Shown: positions 37,942 through 48,400 of the stretch, piece after piece
How positions within the stretch are numbered: position 1 is the first letter of the stretch
Layout: each line of letters begins with the position of its first letter
Assembly (NCBI GenBank): GCA_016715985.1
Contig: JADJXD010000001.1
Span: 5,332,001 to 5,396,000 of the forward strand
Direction of reading: 5' to 3'
Length of the DNA stretch: 64,000 nucleotides
From: Saprospiraceae bacterium
GTDB lineage: Bacteria; Bacteroidota; Bacteroidia; Chitinophagales; Saprospiraceae
The notes under the pieces: generated by a model
Told to the model about the DNA's origin: nothing
What the model saw: only the letters and a program-made list of their open reading frames with translations
Databases searched by the model: none
Position numbers and translations under genes: made by a program

Positions 37942-39495
37942 TCACCAAATCGACCTCAATGAAGTTATCCCTCCCTTGATAATTTCAGTTTCTCCATTTC
38001 CCAATATTTCAAACCTGTGGAATGGTTCGGAAGGAAAGAATATTTCAGTTATTACACATTGGCCATTATCAGAAAAAAGCTCAATAGATGCTTGATCCAG
38101 ATAGATCAGCATTTCAATTGTTTCATGATTGTAATTGGCTTGACCGATGTGTTTGCCGGTAAAATCCGAACTAAAAGCGGAATTTCCTGCATTTGTTCTG
38201 TCTATATAATAGCTTTTGATAATCGGGTCATATCCTACATCAAGGTACTCGTTCTTTGAATTGGAGAGCCTTAAGACAATTGGTTCATTTTTCGGTTTTT
38301 TTAAGGTAAATTCCAATTTTGCCAATGTCAGATTTTCAGCTATAATTTCTGTATTTTCAATTTTTTTGGCATTCACAGGAGTTAGCGTTTCATGGATTAC
38401 AGATACTTCTTTGACGGGAAGTGACGACAGGATTAAATCACCATCATTTTGAAGCAATTTTAACTCACGAGGTAATGTCATGGCACTTCTCCATTTTTCT
38501 GTAGGCACTTGCTGCGCATATTGCCAGTTGGACATCCAGCCGATACCAAGGACCCGATCATCGGGTACTCCTGCCCAGGTCACAAAAGCATAATTATCTT
38601 TACCAAAGTCCAGCCATTTTTGATTTTTGTAGTTTGCTTTAAAGGTTTTTCCATCATAGTCACCTATAAAATAGCTTGTGGCGGTACCGCCATTTGGTCC
38701 CTTTTGTTGAATACTTACAATCAGCGCCCATTTTTTCTCATTGGTTCCTTCTATTGCTATTTCAATAAGATCAGGGCACTCCCACAAACGGTCATCTCCA
38801 GGAATACCGAATTCACCGGTTTTAGTCCAATCCAGGAGATTGGGTGAAGTATAAAAATATGCTTTATCATAAGCGGCAAGAACCATTTTCCATTCATTAT
38901 CGCCTTTGAATTTAAATACTTTAGGGTCACGAAAATCTTTTACTCCGGGATTCTCAATGACAGGATTACCTTTGTACATAGTGAATGTTCGCCCATTGTC
39001 ATTGGAATAGGCTAAAGACTGATACTGAAAGTCATCGCTGCCACTTTTCTCCAAACGTGCGTTGTGGTGTGTAAATATCGCTATCATAGGGTCATTTCCT
39101 TCTTTTCCGAGCCCGCTTGTATTTCCTTTGTCTATCACAGCACTCCCCGAAAATATCCATCCAAGTGAATCAGGATATAACGCTACCGGCAAGTGTTCCC
39201 ATTGAATAAGGTTCTTACTGACAGCATGTCCCCAATGCATCGGACCCCAAACCGTACTGTCAGGATAATACTGATAAAAAAGGTGATATTCGCCATTGTG
39301 GTACACCATACCATTCGGATCATTCATCCAGTTAGATTCCGGGGTGAAATGATATTGCGGTCGGTGTTCTTCCAGACTGAAAGCACTATCCTTGAATTCG
39401 CAACCGTAGTTAGTGATATCTTTATCACGACAACTGTTTTGGATTAATAATATTGCGATTAGTATGATGAAATGGTGGATTTTAAATTTTGACAT
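37942..39495 (-). CDS. Glycoside hydrolase family 32 lipoprotein (fructan/sucrose hydrolase)
   Basis: 517 residues with a lipoprotein signal ending at Cys22 (IQNSC). The five-bladed GH32 propeller is at about 45-360, with nucleophile Asp59 in WMNDPNG, transition-state Asp190 in FRDP and acid/base Glu239 in ECPD. A C-terminal beta-sandwich covers about 380-515. It hydrolyses terminal beta-fructosyl bonds in sucrose, inulin or levan; the exact substrate is not clear. It is 23 bp after the MFS sugar-transporter gene on the same strand, so the two form an uptake and cleavage pair at the cell surface. Confidence 0.94.
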   Translation of the reverse strand: MSKFKIHHFIILIAILLIQNSCRDKDITNYGCEFKDSAFSLEEHRPQYHFTPESNWMNDPNGMVYHNGEYHLFYQYYPDSTVWGPMHWGHAVSKNLIQWEHLPVALYPDSLGWIFSGSAVIDKGNTSGLGKEGNDPMIAIFTHHNARLEKSGSDDFQYQSLAYSNDNGRTFTMYKGNPVIENPGVKDFRDPKVFKFKGDNEWKMVLAAYDKAYFYTSPNLLDWTKTGEFGIPGDDRLWECPDLIEIAIEGTNEKKWALIVSIQQKGPNGGTATSYFIGDYDGKTFKANYKNQKWLDFGKDNYAFVTWAGVPDDRVLGIGWMSNWQYAQQVPTEKWRSAMTLPRELKLLQNDGDLILSSLPVKEVSVIHETLTPVNAKKIENTEIIAENLTLAKLEFTLKKPKNEPIVLRLSNSKNEYLDVGYDPIIKSYYIDRTNAGNSAFSSDFTGKHIGQANYNHETIEMLIYLDQASIELFSDNGQCVITEIFFPSEPFHRFEILGNGETEIIKGGITSLRSIW

Positions 39496-39518
39496 TTTTC
39501 ATTATATTTAATTACATA

Positions 39519-40847
39519 TTAATTCGTTTTCAACATCTTTTTTTCCAGATCTTCCAAAGAAATTCCATTCGTCTCAGGCATCATTTTCCACACAAATATC
39601 AATTGGAAAACCATCATGACGGCAAACACCAAAAACACTGTTCCTGCTCCGATGGTATTAAAAAGTATAGGGACTAAGGCAGGAATGGCAGCGGCCAATA
39701 CCCAGTGAACAGAACAACCAAAAGCCTGTCCACTCGCCCTGAGATGATTGGGGAAAATTTCAGAAATAAACACCCAGATTACAGCCCCCTGTCCGATGGC
39801 GTGTGAAGCGATAAATAAAAATAAAAAGACAGGAACAGCAAAACCCTGCCAGTTCAGGAAAAATGCCATCGAAACCAATGATAAGGATATGATATAACCC
39901 ACTGAGCCTATGTACATTAGTTGGCGTCGCCCAAATTTATCTATGAGGCTCATTCCGATTAATGTGAAAATTAAATTGGTAATACCTATACCTATACTAC
40001 TGAAAAGTGCTGAGCTTGATTCGAGACCTGCTATTTCAAATATCCGTGGAGAATAATATAAAAACGCATTGATACCGGAAAACTGATTAAAGAATGCTAT
40101 CAGAAAGGCCAGAATCAATGGGAATCTGTATTTTTTATCAAAAATACTTTCGTGATTACCTGCCATTTTGTGGTCTGAAACAATCTTATTCATTAGTTCA
40201 GTGGTGTTTACTTCAGGGTCGATTATTTTCAGAGTTTTTTCAGCACCCGCATAATCATTCCTATAGATCAGTAACCATCTGGGGCTCTTGGGAATAAAAA
40301 ATACAAAACATAGATATAATAAGGCGGGTATTGCTTCCGCACCAACCATTGCCCGCCAGGGTTCGTGACCGAAATTGCGCAATAGATAATTGGATATAAA
40401 TGCCACCAGAATTCCAAAAACAATATTGAATTGATAAAGCGCTACCAATCTGCCTCTGCTTTTGGCCGGAGCAATTTCTGAAATATATGCAGGTGCAGCA
40501 ATCGTCGATGCCCCAACTCCCAATCCTCCCAGAAATCTGAAAAATGCAAAGATTTCCGGACCTGTCGCCAATGCTGACCCAATAGCCGAAATGAAATACA
40601 GAAATCCAATCAGGATGAGCGTATTTTTTCTCCCATACTTATCAGTCGGATAAGCAGCGAATATCGCTCCCACGACCGTTCCCCACAAAGCGGATGCCAT
40701 GATTACAAATCCATGGTAGAAATCTCCTTTTGGCCAAAGTTGCTGGAGCGGGAGGTCTGCCCCTGAAATCACGACAGTATCAAATCCAAAAAGGAAGCCT
40801 GCCAAGGCGACAGTCATTGACCAAATAAAAATTTTATTTCCGGACAT
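39519..40847 (-). CDS. MFS sugar porter
   Basis: 442 residues, twelve membrane helices. Sugar-porter family signatures are present: GFDTVVISGAD in helix 1, RFLGGLGVGAS in helix 4, a PESPR-like IPKSPRWLL after helix 6, and PETNG near the C-terminus. It imports a monosaccharide or disaccharide by proton symport. With GH32 next to it, fructose or sucrose is the likely cargo. The start is the Met at the beginning of MSGNKIFIWS. The 237-bp gap upstream (40848-41084) separates it from a divergent gene and holds both promoters. Confidence 0.92.
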   Translation of the reverse strand: MSGNKIFIWSMTVALAGFLFGFDTVVISGADLPLQQLWPKGDFYHGFVIMASALWGTVVGAIFAAYPTDKYGRKNTLILIGFLYFISAIGSALATGPEIFAFFRFLGGLGVGASTIAAPAYISEIAPAKSRGRLVALYQFNIVFGILVAFISNYLLRNFGHEPWRAMVGAEAIPALLYLCFVFFIPKSPRWLLIYRNDYAGAEKTLKIIDPEVNTTELMNKIVSDHKMAGNHESIFDKKYRFPLILAFLIAFFNQFSGINAFLYYSPRIFEIAGLESSSALFSSIGIGITNLIFTLIGMSLIDKFGRRQLMYIGSVGYIISLSLVSMAFFLNWQGFAVPVFLFLFIASHAIGQGAVIWVFISEIFPNHLRASGQAFGCSVHWVLAAAIPALVPILFNTIGAGTVFLVFAVMMVFQLIFVWKMMPETNGISLEDLEKKMLKTN

Positions 40848-41084
40848 AATGTTGCTTTTATGATGTGCAAATATAGAAACAAATGGTACAAGAGATTATT
40901 TCTGGAAGATTATTTCAGATATTTGTTTGGCTAAGGTTGAGAATTCTTTTTTTAGGAAAAATCAACAGATAAACTTCATTTTTAAAAATTTATCAGACCT
41001 TAAAAATTGCTTTTATAATGATATTTCAGAATCTGTCTTATTTTTGACTGATTTTTAATAAATTGTAATACAATAATCGTCCAA

Positions 41085-42344
41085 ATGAAACGACCATCTT
41101 TAGCTAAATTTTTGTCAATATTTTTGTTTTTCTACAGTTTAAATGTATTGTCCGGACAGGAAGCTTTTATTCCAATGTCAGACGGACTGATGGAAAAGGC
41201 AAAAATGCTTGCTCAGAAATATATCATTGTAGATGGACATGTGGATTTGCCATACAGATTAAGAGTTCGGAATTTTAGATTGGAAAAAGAATATCTGGGC
41301 ATCCCCATCGAAACAAAGGACGGAGACTTTGACTATGTAAGGGCGAAAGAAGGCGGATTGGATTCTCCGATCATGTCTATATATATTCCATCCCGATATC
41401 AGGAAACCGGAGGAGCAAAAGAACTGGCAGACAGCCTGATCTCGATGGTGGAATATATCGCTCAGGAGAAGAGTGATTATTTTGGAATTGCACATACACC
41501 GGATGACATCATTCGCTTGAAAGCTGCTGGCAAAATTGCCCTTCCTATGGGCATGGAAAACGGTGCCGCTTTGGAAGAAGATTTATCCCTGATCGTGTAT
41601 TTCAGGAGCAGAGGTATCAGCTATATAACGCTTACACATTCTAAAGATAATAAAATTTGCGACTCATCATATGACACGACCCGAACCTGGAAAGGTCTGA
41701 GTCCTTTTGGTTATGATGTTATTAAAGAAATGCAGAAAGCAGGTGTTATGATAGACATTTCGCATGTTTCGGATAGTACATTTTATCAGGTGTTAAGACA
41801 TACAAAAGTGCCTGTGATAGCTTCACATTCTTCCTGCAGAAAGTTTACACCGGATTTTGAACGGAATATGAGTGATGATATGATCCAAAGAATGAAAGGC
41901 AATAACGGCGTGATCATGGTCAATTTCGGTTCGTCGTTTTTAGACAGTGAAGTTGTAAAGCACAACGATAAGAAGCGAGAAGAATTAGGGCAATTGTTGG
42001 CAGAAAGGGGAGTAACGAATGAATCTGATGAAGGAAAACAGATTGTGGCTGCATTCAAGGCTGATAATCCAACTTTGTTTTCGGATGTACAGAAAGTTGC
42101 AGACCACATTGATCATATTGTTCAGCTTGCAGGAGTGGACCATGTGGGGTTTGGGTCAGACTATGACGGGGTAGGGGATTCTTTGCCTACCGGATTGAAA
42201 GATGTATCAGATTATCCCAATCTCATTTATGAATTACTGAAAAGAGGATATTCTGATGAAGACATAGAAAAGATGTGTTATGTCAACGTATTCAGAGTCT
42301 GGAATGAAGTATTGGACTACAGTTATGCTATGATGAAAAAGTAA
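41085..42344 (+). CDS. Membrane dipeptidase (family M19)
   Basis: 419 residues with a signal peptide (about 1-24). The M19 zinc site is visible: HVDLPYR (His and Asp), MGMENGAAL (bridging Glu), and later His residues in DISHVSD and IASHSSCRKF. DHVGFGSDYDG is the usual closing motif. It hydrolyses dipeptides in the periplasm or outside the cell. Its stop codon TAA is the first half of the TAATTA target repeat of the second MITE copy, so the insertion lies directly after the stop and leaves the protein intact. Confidence 0.93.
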   Translation: MKRPSLAKFLSIFLFFYSLNVLSGQEAFIPMSDGLMEKAKMLAQKYIIVDGHVDLPYRLRVRNFRLEKEYLGIPIETKDGDFDYVRAKEGGLDSPIMSIYIPSRYQETGGAKELADSLISMVEYIAQEKSDYFGIAHTPDDIIRLKAAGKIALPMGMENGAALEEDLSLIVYFRSRGISYITLTHSKDNKICDSSYDTTRTWKGLSPFGYDVIKEMQKAGVMIDISHVSDSTFYQVLRHTKVPVIASHSSCRKFTPDFERNMSDDMIQRMKGNNGVIMVNFGSSFLDSEVVKHNDKKREELGQLLAERGVTNESDEGKQIVAAFKADNPTLFSDVQKVADHIDHIVQLAGVDHVGFGSDYDGVGDSLPTGLKDVSDYPNLIYELLKRGYSDEDIEKMCYVNVFRVWNEVLDYSYAMMKK

Positions 42345-42347
42345 TTA

Positions 42348-42580
42348 GGGTCTGCTGAAATACACAAAAATAATTGATTATCAGATAAATATATTAAATT
42401 TTTCAAAAATAGGTGCAAGACTATAAGATGATTGTCTTCAAAACCCTTGCACTTGGTTTAAATTATTTTTGTAAGTCAGCTGCACTCAATCTACTTCACC
42501 TTCTTCGCCTTGAAGTATTAATATACGTCTGCGGCTTGAAGTCTCGTATCTTAAGCTCATCTGACTTTTTCAGCTGACCC
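42348..42580 (-). mobile_element. MITE-like element, copy 2 (233 bp, inverted)
   Basis: The same 233-bp element as at 10598-10830, read on the opposite strand. The left end is GGGTCTGCTGAAA and the right end TTTTTCAGCTGACCC. It is flanked by TAATTA at 42342-42347 and 42581-42586. The two copies differ at only a few bases, so both insertions are recent or the element is under copy control. It carries no gene. Confidence 0.9.
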
Positions 42581-42588
42581 TAATTAGG

Positions 42589-43284
42589 TTATGGTGTAAT
42601 CTGATTACCGTTTTCATCACTTAAAAGCGCTCTGTTTAAAAATTGTATAAATGGTTTTATCACTACAAAGGACTCCAGAATGTACTCTTTTAAAGAAGCT
42701 GAATTCAGGAGTTTGTCATCTATCTTTTGAACAGCAGTAAAACTTTTATACTTTAAATACTCGATTGCCGGATCATCAGGTGAATAGTCCTTGGGTGGTC
42801 GGGATAAAATCAGCTCAGGGTTGTTGTCCAAAGTACCAAATGTTTTCACAAATTCCTTTTGATTTATAATTGCCTGGAACTCATCCCAACAGTAATGTAT
42901 CTCTCTTCTTACTTTTTTGAGTTCCGGTGCCATCGGCATGTACAGCCCACCGCCTGTGAAGCTTTGGCCTTCGTCCAGATGCGTGTAATAACCGGCCAAC
43001 ATCATTTTTTTACCAAATGGAGCTAGATTGATGCCAAGGAAAGTTTTATACGGAGTTTTATCTTTCGAAAAACGAATATCCCTGTTTATTCTGAACACAC
43101 AATCCTTCGTTTGTACCATGTCAAGACTTTCGTCAATCGCTTTCATTTCTGTCAGAATTTCTTCTGTAAGCGAATAGTAATTTAGTTTTACTTTTTCATA
43201 CCGTTTTCTGTTTACGTCAAACCATTCCTTATGATTATTTTCTCTCATTTCTCTGAAAAACTGTATGGTGTCATTGGTTAACAT
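42589..43284 (-). CDS. DUF2461-family protein
   Basis: 231 residues. It starts MLTNDTIQFFREMRENNHKEWF, and the pattern FRINRDIRFSKDKTPYKTFLG is the hallmark of DUF2461. Function is unknown for the family. It starts 10 bp after the lycopene cyclase stop on the same strand. The second MITE copy ends 8 bp beyond its stop codon. Confidence 0.88.
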   Translation of the reverse strand: MLTNDTIQFFREMRENNHKEWFDVNRKRYEKVKLNYYSLTEEILTEMKAIDESLDMVQTKDCVFRINRDIRFSKDKTPYKTFLGINLAPFGKKMMLAGYYTHLDEGQSFTGGGLYMPMAPELKKVRREIHYCWDEFQAIINQKEFVKTFGTLDNNPELILSRPPKDYSPDDPAIEYLKYKSFTAVQKIDDKLLNSASLKEYILESFVVIKPFIQFLNRALLSDENGNQITP

Positions 43285-43294
43285 GTTGGTTGAT

Positions 43295-44464
43295 TTATTT
43301 TGAAAAATTATGTTTGATCAATTTATAAAAGGATGTGAAAGCAGAAACAGTAAAAGATAAGCTTGGTTTAGTATAATACATCACTTTAAATTCATCCGAA
43401 AATTTGCTTTCTTCGTTCAGGAATTTTAATACCAATTGTGGTTTGACACTTTTAAATAGTGATGAAAATACCTGCGAGCCTAAAGCATTATCCCTGTAAA
43501 GTACTTCTATAAAAATGCGATCATAAAATTCAAATCTTGATTTTTTGTAAAATTCGTTCATCGGCTTTTCTGTTTTCAAAAACGCAATAAGAGAAACTGA
43601 CTTTTTACTGATAAAATCAAATGTAAATCCTGTACTTGCTTTTGTCCATCCACCCGCACTTCCGATATGCAGGATTCTTTTTGTGTTTTTTTGATGAAAA
43701 GGGTAGCAGGTCATGGGAATATTTCCAACTTCTTTTTCTGTAATAGTATAATCCTTTATTCCTTTTGAATCGAGATAAGAAGTTATTCCTTTCTCATATT
43801 CTTCATAAGAAAGCAACTCGGCGGAAAATAAAGTATATTCTACCAAGGCTTCATTTTCTGAAAAAGGCAGAACATATATAAATCTGGTATTTCCATCCTG
43901 TGGAATGTCAAAATCCATAAATACTGCTTCAGATGGATCAAAACAGTTGTCTTTTGTTTGGATAAACCATCCCACAAAATGTTGTTTTAAGTATGGAAAT
44001 GCTTCTTTTTCTTGTATCGGATTGAAATTCGGAATGCTATTCAAAAGATAGCTGCATTCATATTCTGATTCGGATGTACTGACAAATACGGATTTTTCCG
44101 ATTCATTTATCATAGTAACTGAATCCTTTAGAACTGTAATATTGAAATGATTTGAAAGTTGTTTTTGAATGAAATTATACAAACTACTGCTTTGCAACAT
44201 TTTATAATGGAACGGCGCAATATCAGCATGCAATTTAAAATCCGGACTTCCGAAATATATATTATGCCATTTTTTTGTAAGTAATTCATCCCATTCACCA
44301 ATGCTTGATTCCCAAAAACACCATGTTCTGTCATTGGAATTTTTATTATCCTTTTCAATGATCAGGATTGATTTATCTGCAAAGAACGAATCCCTGCTCA
44401 TCCTGTAAGCTGTGATTAGTCCGGAAGCGCCGCCACCTGTCAGTATGTAATCGTACTTTTTCAT
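43295..44464 (-). CDS. crtY: Lycopene beta-cyclase
   Basis: 389 residues from the ATG at 44464 (MKKYDYILTGGG), which opens the FAD/NAD-binding motif GGGASGL. A 24-residue extension is possible but does not fit. Other lycopene cyclase signatures are present: RTWCFWE near residue 65, FMDFDIP in the middle and GSAGGWTKASTGFTF in the C-terminal half. It converts lycopene to beta-carotene at the membrane. No other carotenoid gene is in the window, so the pathway must be elsewhere. Confidence 0.9.
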   Translation of the reverse strand: MKKYDYILTGGGASGLITAYRMSRDSFFADKSILIIEKDNKNSNDRTWCFWESSIGEWDELLTKKWHNIYFGSPDFKLHADIAPFHYKMLQSSSLYNFIQKQLSNHFNITVLKDSVTMINESEKSVFVSTSESEYECSYLLNSIPNFNPIQEKEAFPYLKQHFVGWFIQTKDNCFDPSEAVFMDFDIPQDGNTRFIYVLPFSENEALVEYTLFSAELLSYEEYEKGITSYLDSKGIKDYTITEKEVGNIPMTCYPFHQKNTKRILHIGSAGGWTKASTGFTFDFISKKSVSLIAFLKTEKPMNEFYKKSRFEFYDRIFIEVLYRDNALGSQVFSSLFKSVKPQLVLKFLNEESKFSDEFKVMYYTKPSLSFTVSAFTSFYKLIKHNFSK

Positions 44465-45135
44465 TCCAAGTCCCAAAGATGCAAAATAATCTGATTTTTT
44501 TAGGAGAAAATTTATGGGGAAATGGGTGTTGGCCATTAGCTATTGGCAGTTGGCGTTGGTAGGTTGATTAGAGGGGATGAGTTTTTTTTGATGTTCCTTT
44601 TGTGCTTCCCAGCCAGTAAATGTTAGAGTTGCTGAATTGCTGAATTGCGGATTTGTTGATTTGTTGGAGTTGTTGATAGTTGATAAGGTTGATGGTTGAT
44701 AACTGCCGCAAAGCTACTAACTACTAACTACTAACTACGAGCTAAAAGCCAATTGCAAATAGCTAACATCGATTTGTTGGAGTTGCTAAGTTGTTTATGG
44801 ATTATAAGGTTGATGGTTTATTTGAAAATCCAATTAACCTTTATCCATTATCAATTGATTAATTTGCCATTTAAAAATAATCCTAACCTTTTTATGGTAA
44901 ATGTCGTCTGGGAGTTAAAAATATGTGAAAAAACAGAAGAATTTTTATTCGGGTTTTAAAAATTTTGTTGTAAGTTTGTTTTGATATTATTTTATTCTTA
45001 AAACCAGATTGTGCCAATGCGAAGTTAAAGCAGACATTTCATGAACCGATGCTAGCTATGAGTTGAGAGCATGTTTAAAATTCCATCATTTGACTGCAAG
45101 CGTCAAATTTTCTTTTATCCAGCGTTATATTTTTC

Positions 45136-45156
45136 GTCGTAGCTGCCGGCTACGAC
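45136..45156. repeat. Strong palindrome within a long imperfect hairpin
   Basis: Perfect arms GTCGTAGC (45136-45143) and GCTACGAC (45149-45156) with a five-base loop. The flanks out to about 45105-45190 are also imperfectly complementary (GCGT with TATTTT on one side, AAAATACGC on the other). It is not followed by a T run, so it is more like a REP element than a terminator. Confidence 0.6.
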
Positions 45157-45378
45157 TGCAAAATACGCCTTGACTAAAATTAAATTTGGAAGCTTTCGCA
45201 CAAACATGAAAATTTAAACACACTCTATATTAAAATTTCATCACTTCTCTGCATGCAACCACTATTTTACGTGATATGGAAATTTTATCAAACTCTGAAG
45301 AAATGAAAACTATTCATCTGTGCAGAAAGCTGATCGAAACAAAATTTTCTACAATGAAAAACAAATTAATTAAAAAAG

Positions 45379-45416
45379 AATTACGAATTACGAATTACGA
45401 ATTACGAATTACGAAT
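45379..45416. repeat. Heptamer tandem repeat upstream of a surface-protein gene
   Basis: About five copies of AATTACG in a row, 33 bp before the ATG of the 1279-residue protein. An ATG at 45354 reads through the heptamers in a frame that stops at TAA just before the main ORF. One heptamer more, or two fewer, would bring that ATG into the frame of the long ORF. Confidence 0.75.
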
Positions 45417-45448
45417 TTTGGAGGACTAAAAAGCTAAAAATTTTTCTG

Positions 45449-48400
45449 ATGATGATTTTGGCTTTTTATTCTGAATTCAATTGGGTGAATGGCCAGAGTT
45501 GTCAGGTTGATTGTATGCAGTTAATCAGAAATTGTGAATTGTCAATTAAGGAAGGTGTCACAATTGGGGTAAACGCTTATGATGCTCAGAATTCATTAAT
45601 CGAAGGTTGGAGATGTGCTTTTGAAACTCCACACCATGTTGTTGTTCATAATAATACATGTCATTTTACATCAATTTTTAGTGGGTCTCCATTTCCTTTC
45701 TTAGATCAATTTCCCAATTCAGTAACATGTGTAACATCGCAGCAGTTCTCTCCGGGAGAGGGATTTTATCAAAATCTGGAACGACCGATCAGGGATAGTG
45801 AATGTCTTAATTACACCCTTAGAGTCCGTAGCTCACTTATGCCGTGTAGCAACATCCCACAAAATCCCGGAAGATTACATGTCAGACTTTCCAATTTATT
45901 GAATAACAATAATTTTGATTGTCAAAATATCATTCCAGCCAATACTTATACCAATTCATTTTTAGTAATCGATGAACCTATTACTAATAACGCCATTACT
46001 ACATTTGAAGTAGAATTGGATTTTGAAGATCTCCTTTCAGATTTTGCACAAATATGGTTATATGCTGAAACGGGCTTTTTTTCAACAATAGCAATACATG
46101 ATGTTTCATTGTTTTGTACTACAGATGCATTAGGAGAATTGAATTTTGATGAATGTGGGACAACAGTTGGATTTTCAGCAGATAATGAATGTGAATTTGC
46201 TTTTGAGACTTTTAGATGGGATTTTGGAGATGGTAATGTAAGTACAGAACCAAGTCCGACTCATACTTATCAGAATCCGGGAAATTATCTGGTTTGTCTG
46301 GAAATATTTGATGTAAACGGATGTTGCGCATCCAAGTGTTCGACTATAAATGTTCAGGAGCTAATATTGGATCCATCTTTTACTATATCAGGTAACTGCC
46401 CAATTTTTCAGTTCACACCTAATACTCCCAATCAGGATGTAACATATTTTTGGAATTTCGGAGACAATTTAGGTACATCAAATGTACAAAATCCAACCTA
46501 TCAATATGCTGATAATGGCACGTACACAGTAACTTTAGTGGTAACAGATGCCTGCCACAATACAGCATCTTCCACCCAGCAAGTAGTTGTTGATTGTATC
46601 CAGCCTCCAGCAACATTGTGTGGAGATTTGTCAGGATATACTATTATTGATGGAGGCACTTCAGGAGTTTTGCTCACGGATTTGATTGAGCAAAACATAA
46701 TAAGCAGTGCAATATTATTTTCAGGAAATTTTATTCTGAATGGTAATTTGATAATAAACACACATGCTATTTTTTTCAATACAAATTGGGTGTGTAATCC
46801 CGGATCACAGATAACTATGAATAGTAATCTAAGTTTGTGGGAAACCCACATTAACGGGTGTGATCAAATGTGGAGGGGTATTCTAAACAACGGCAGGCAA
46901 TTGGCTATATTTGGTGGATCTGTTAATGATGCAGAAAATGCAATATTTATCAGAAATCAATCTACTGTATTTGCGTCTGGAACCCGATTTGACAAAAACT
47001 ATAATTCTGTTTTTATCCCTCCTGCTACTCAAACACAAAATATAAATTTAAGTTTGAGTTACAACAGGTTTACCTGCGATGGTGTATTACTGCCTTCATA
47101 TTCGGGTCAAGAAAACTACCCTCAGATTCCACCTATCAGGAGTTATTCAGGAATAAATGTGTCCAATCTGATGTTATTACATCTTCAAAACAGTTTTTTA
47201 CCTGGTTTTGACGCTCAGAATATTTTTGACAATCTAAGTTATGGTATAATCTCCACAAGGACGAGAAACAATCTGAATGGAAACATTTTTACACAATCTT
47301 TCAATCATTATGACAGCTATGGAATCAGTATTGACCAACCAATCGGAGTTAATTCTATCTCAAATAATTCAATTACGAACCATGGAGGTGCAATTACTAT
47401 ACAAAGGGGACTTCGAGTTCCTATTACTTTGAGTAATAATCTAGTCAGAGATCAAATTACACCTAATCCTTACGGGATGCTTTTTGGACGATTAAGCAGT
47501 GCAAGAGTTAATATTTTGAACAACAACCGATTTGAAATGAATTCAGGGGTAGGTATTAACTTTTTGACTTCTAATCGGTTATCACATTTGGATGTTACAA
47601 ATATCAAAATGAATGGACTAATGAGACCATTTGAATTTAATGACACACATACATCTGATCAGTCGTCTCCAGGTGTCCACAATAATGACATTACACTTCA
47701 TCAAACACGTCCATCCAGACTTATTTCAAGCAAACACATAAATTTCATTAATAATGATTTTATAAATACTGAAACGAATCCGGGGATTAATTCTGAACCC
47801 ATTTTTATAATTGAGAATTCAGAAAGGAATTTGTTTCGTCGAAATATCATGACCAATACACCTAAGGCATTCAATATTGAAATGAGTAATACTAATATCT
47901 ATTGCTGCAATGAATCAGAAGCTACAGGTGAAAGTGTGCTGTTTGATGGTGGACTTTCTATCTCATCATTTAAGAACAATAAGTTAAACAATCTCAGACT
48001 TGATCAAATGGCGATTATGGGAGAGCAGATCAATGCGGGAAATCAATGGGTTGGTAGTAATAACTCTGCCAACATGAATCCGTTGGACATAACATTTCCT
48101 TACATTACAGCTAATCAATTCGTGATAGATGAAGATCAGCCGGGTGGCAGACCACAAAGTGTGTTTCCGGATGTTTGGTTTAGACAAGGTGGAGAAAGTT
48201 CAGATTGTGAATCTTTGCCTAATTGTGGTATTGGATTATTTCCTGAGTTACCGCCCGGAGGATGGGGTGACCCGGAAGTAGGAGATACGATAATGACACC
48301 TACCGACCCTGATTACTGTCGTGGTGGATTCTACACATGGTGGCGTGCCATCGTTAATGGACAAGTTTCTGCAGGTTTATACACAGATCAGTATTTGTGG

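Larger units (their letters stand above)
44465..45448. other. Long gene-free stretch with word-like repeats
   Basis: No convincing gene in about 980 bp. At 44580-44770 there are short direct-repeat words such as TAACTACTAACTAC, GATTTGTTGGAGTTG and a T-rich GATGTTCCTTTTGTGCTTCC. The same words recur at 51430-51720, so the two T9SS protein genes are set between related stretches. A palindrome lies at 45136-45156 and a heptamer tandem repeat at 45379-45416; both are listed separately. Confidence 0.7.

Noticed and set aside
38251..38262. Twelve bases equal to part of the CRISPR repeat (GTTCTTTGAATT) inside the GH32 gene
   Set aside because: Lies within a well-conserved coding region, is short, and has no repeat flanks; chance match.
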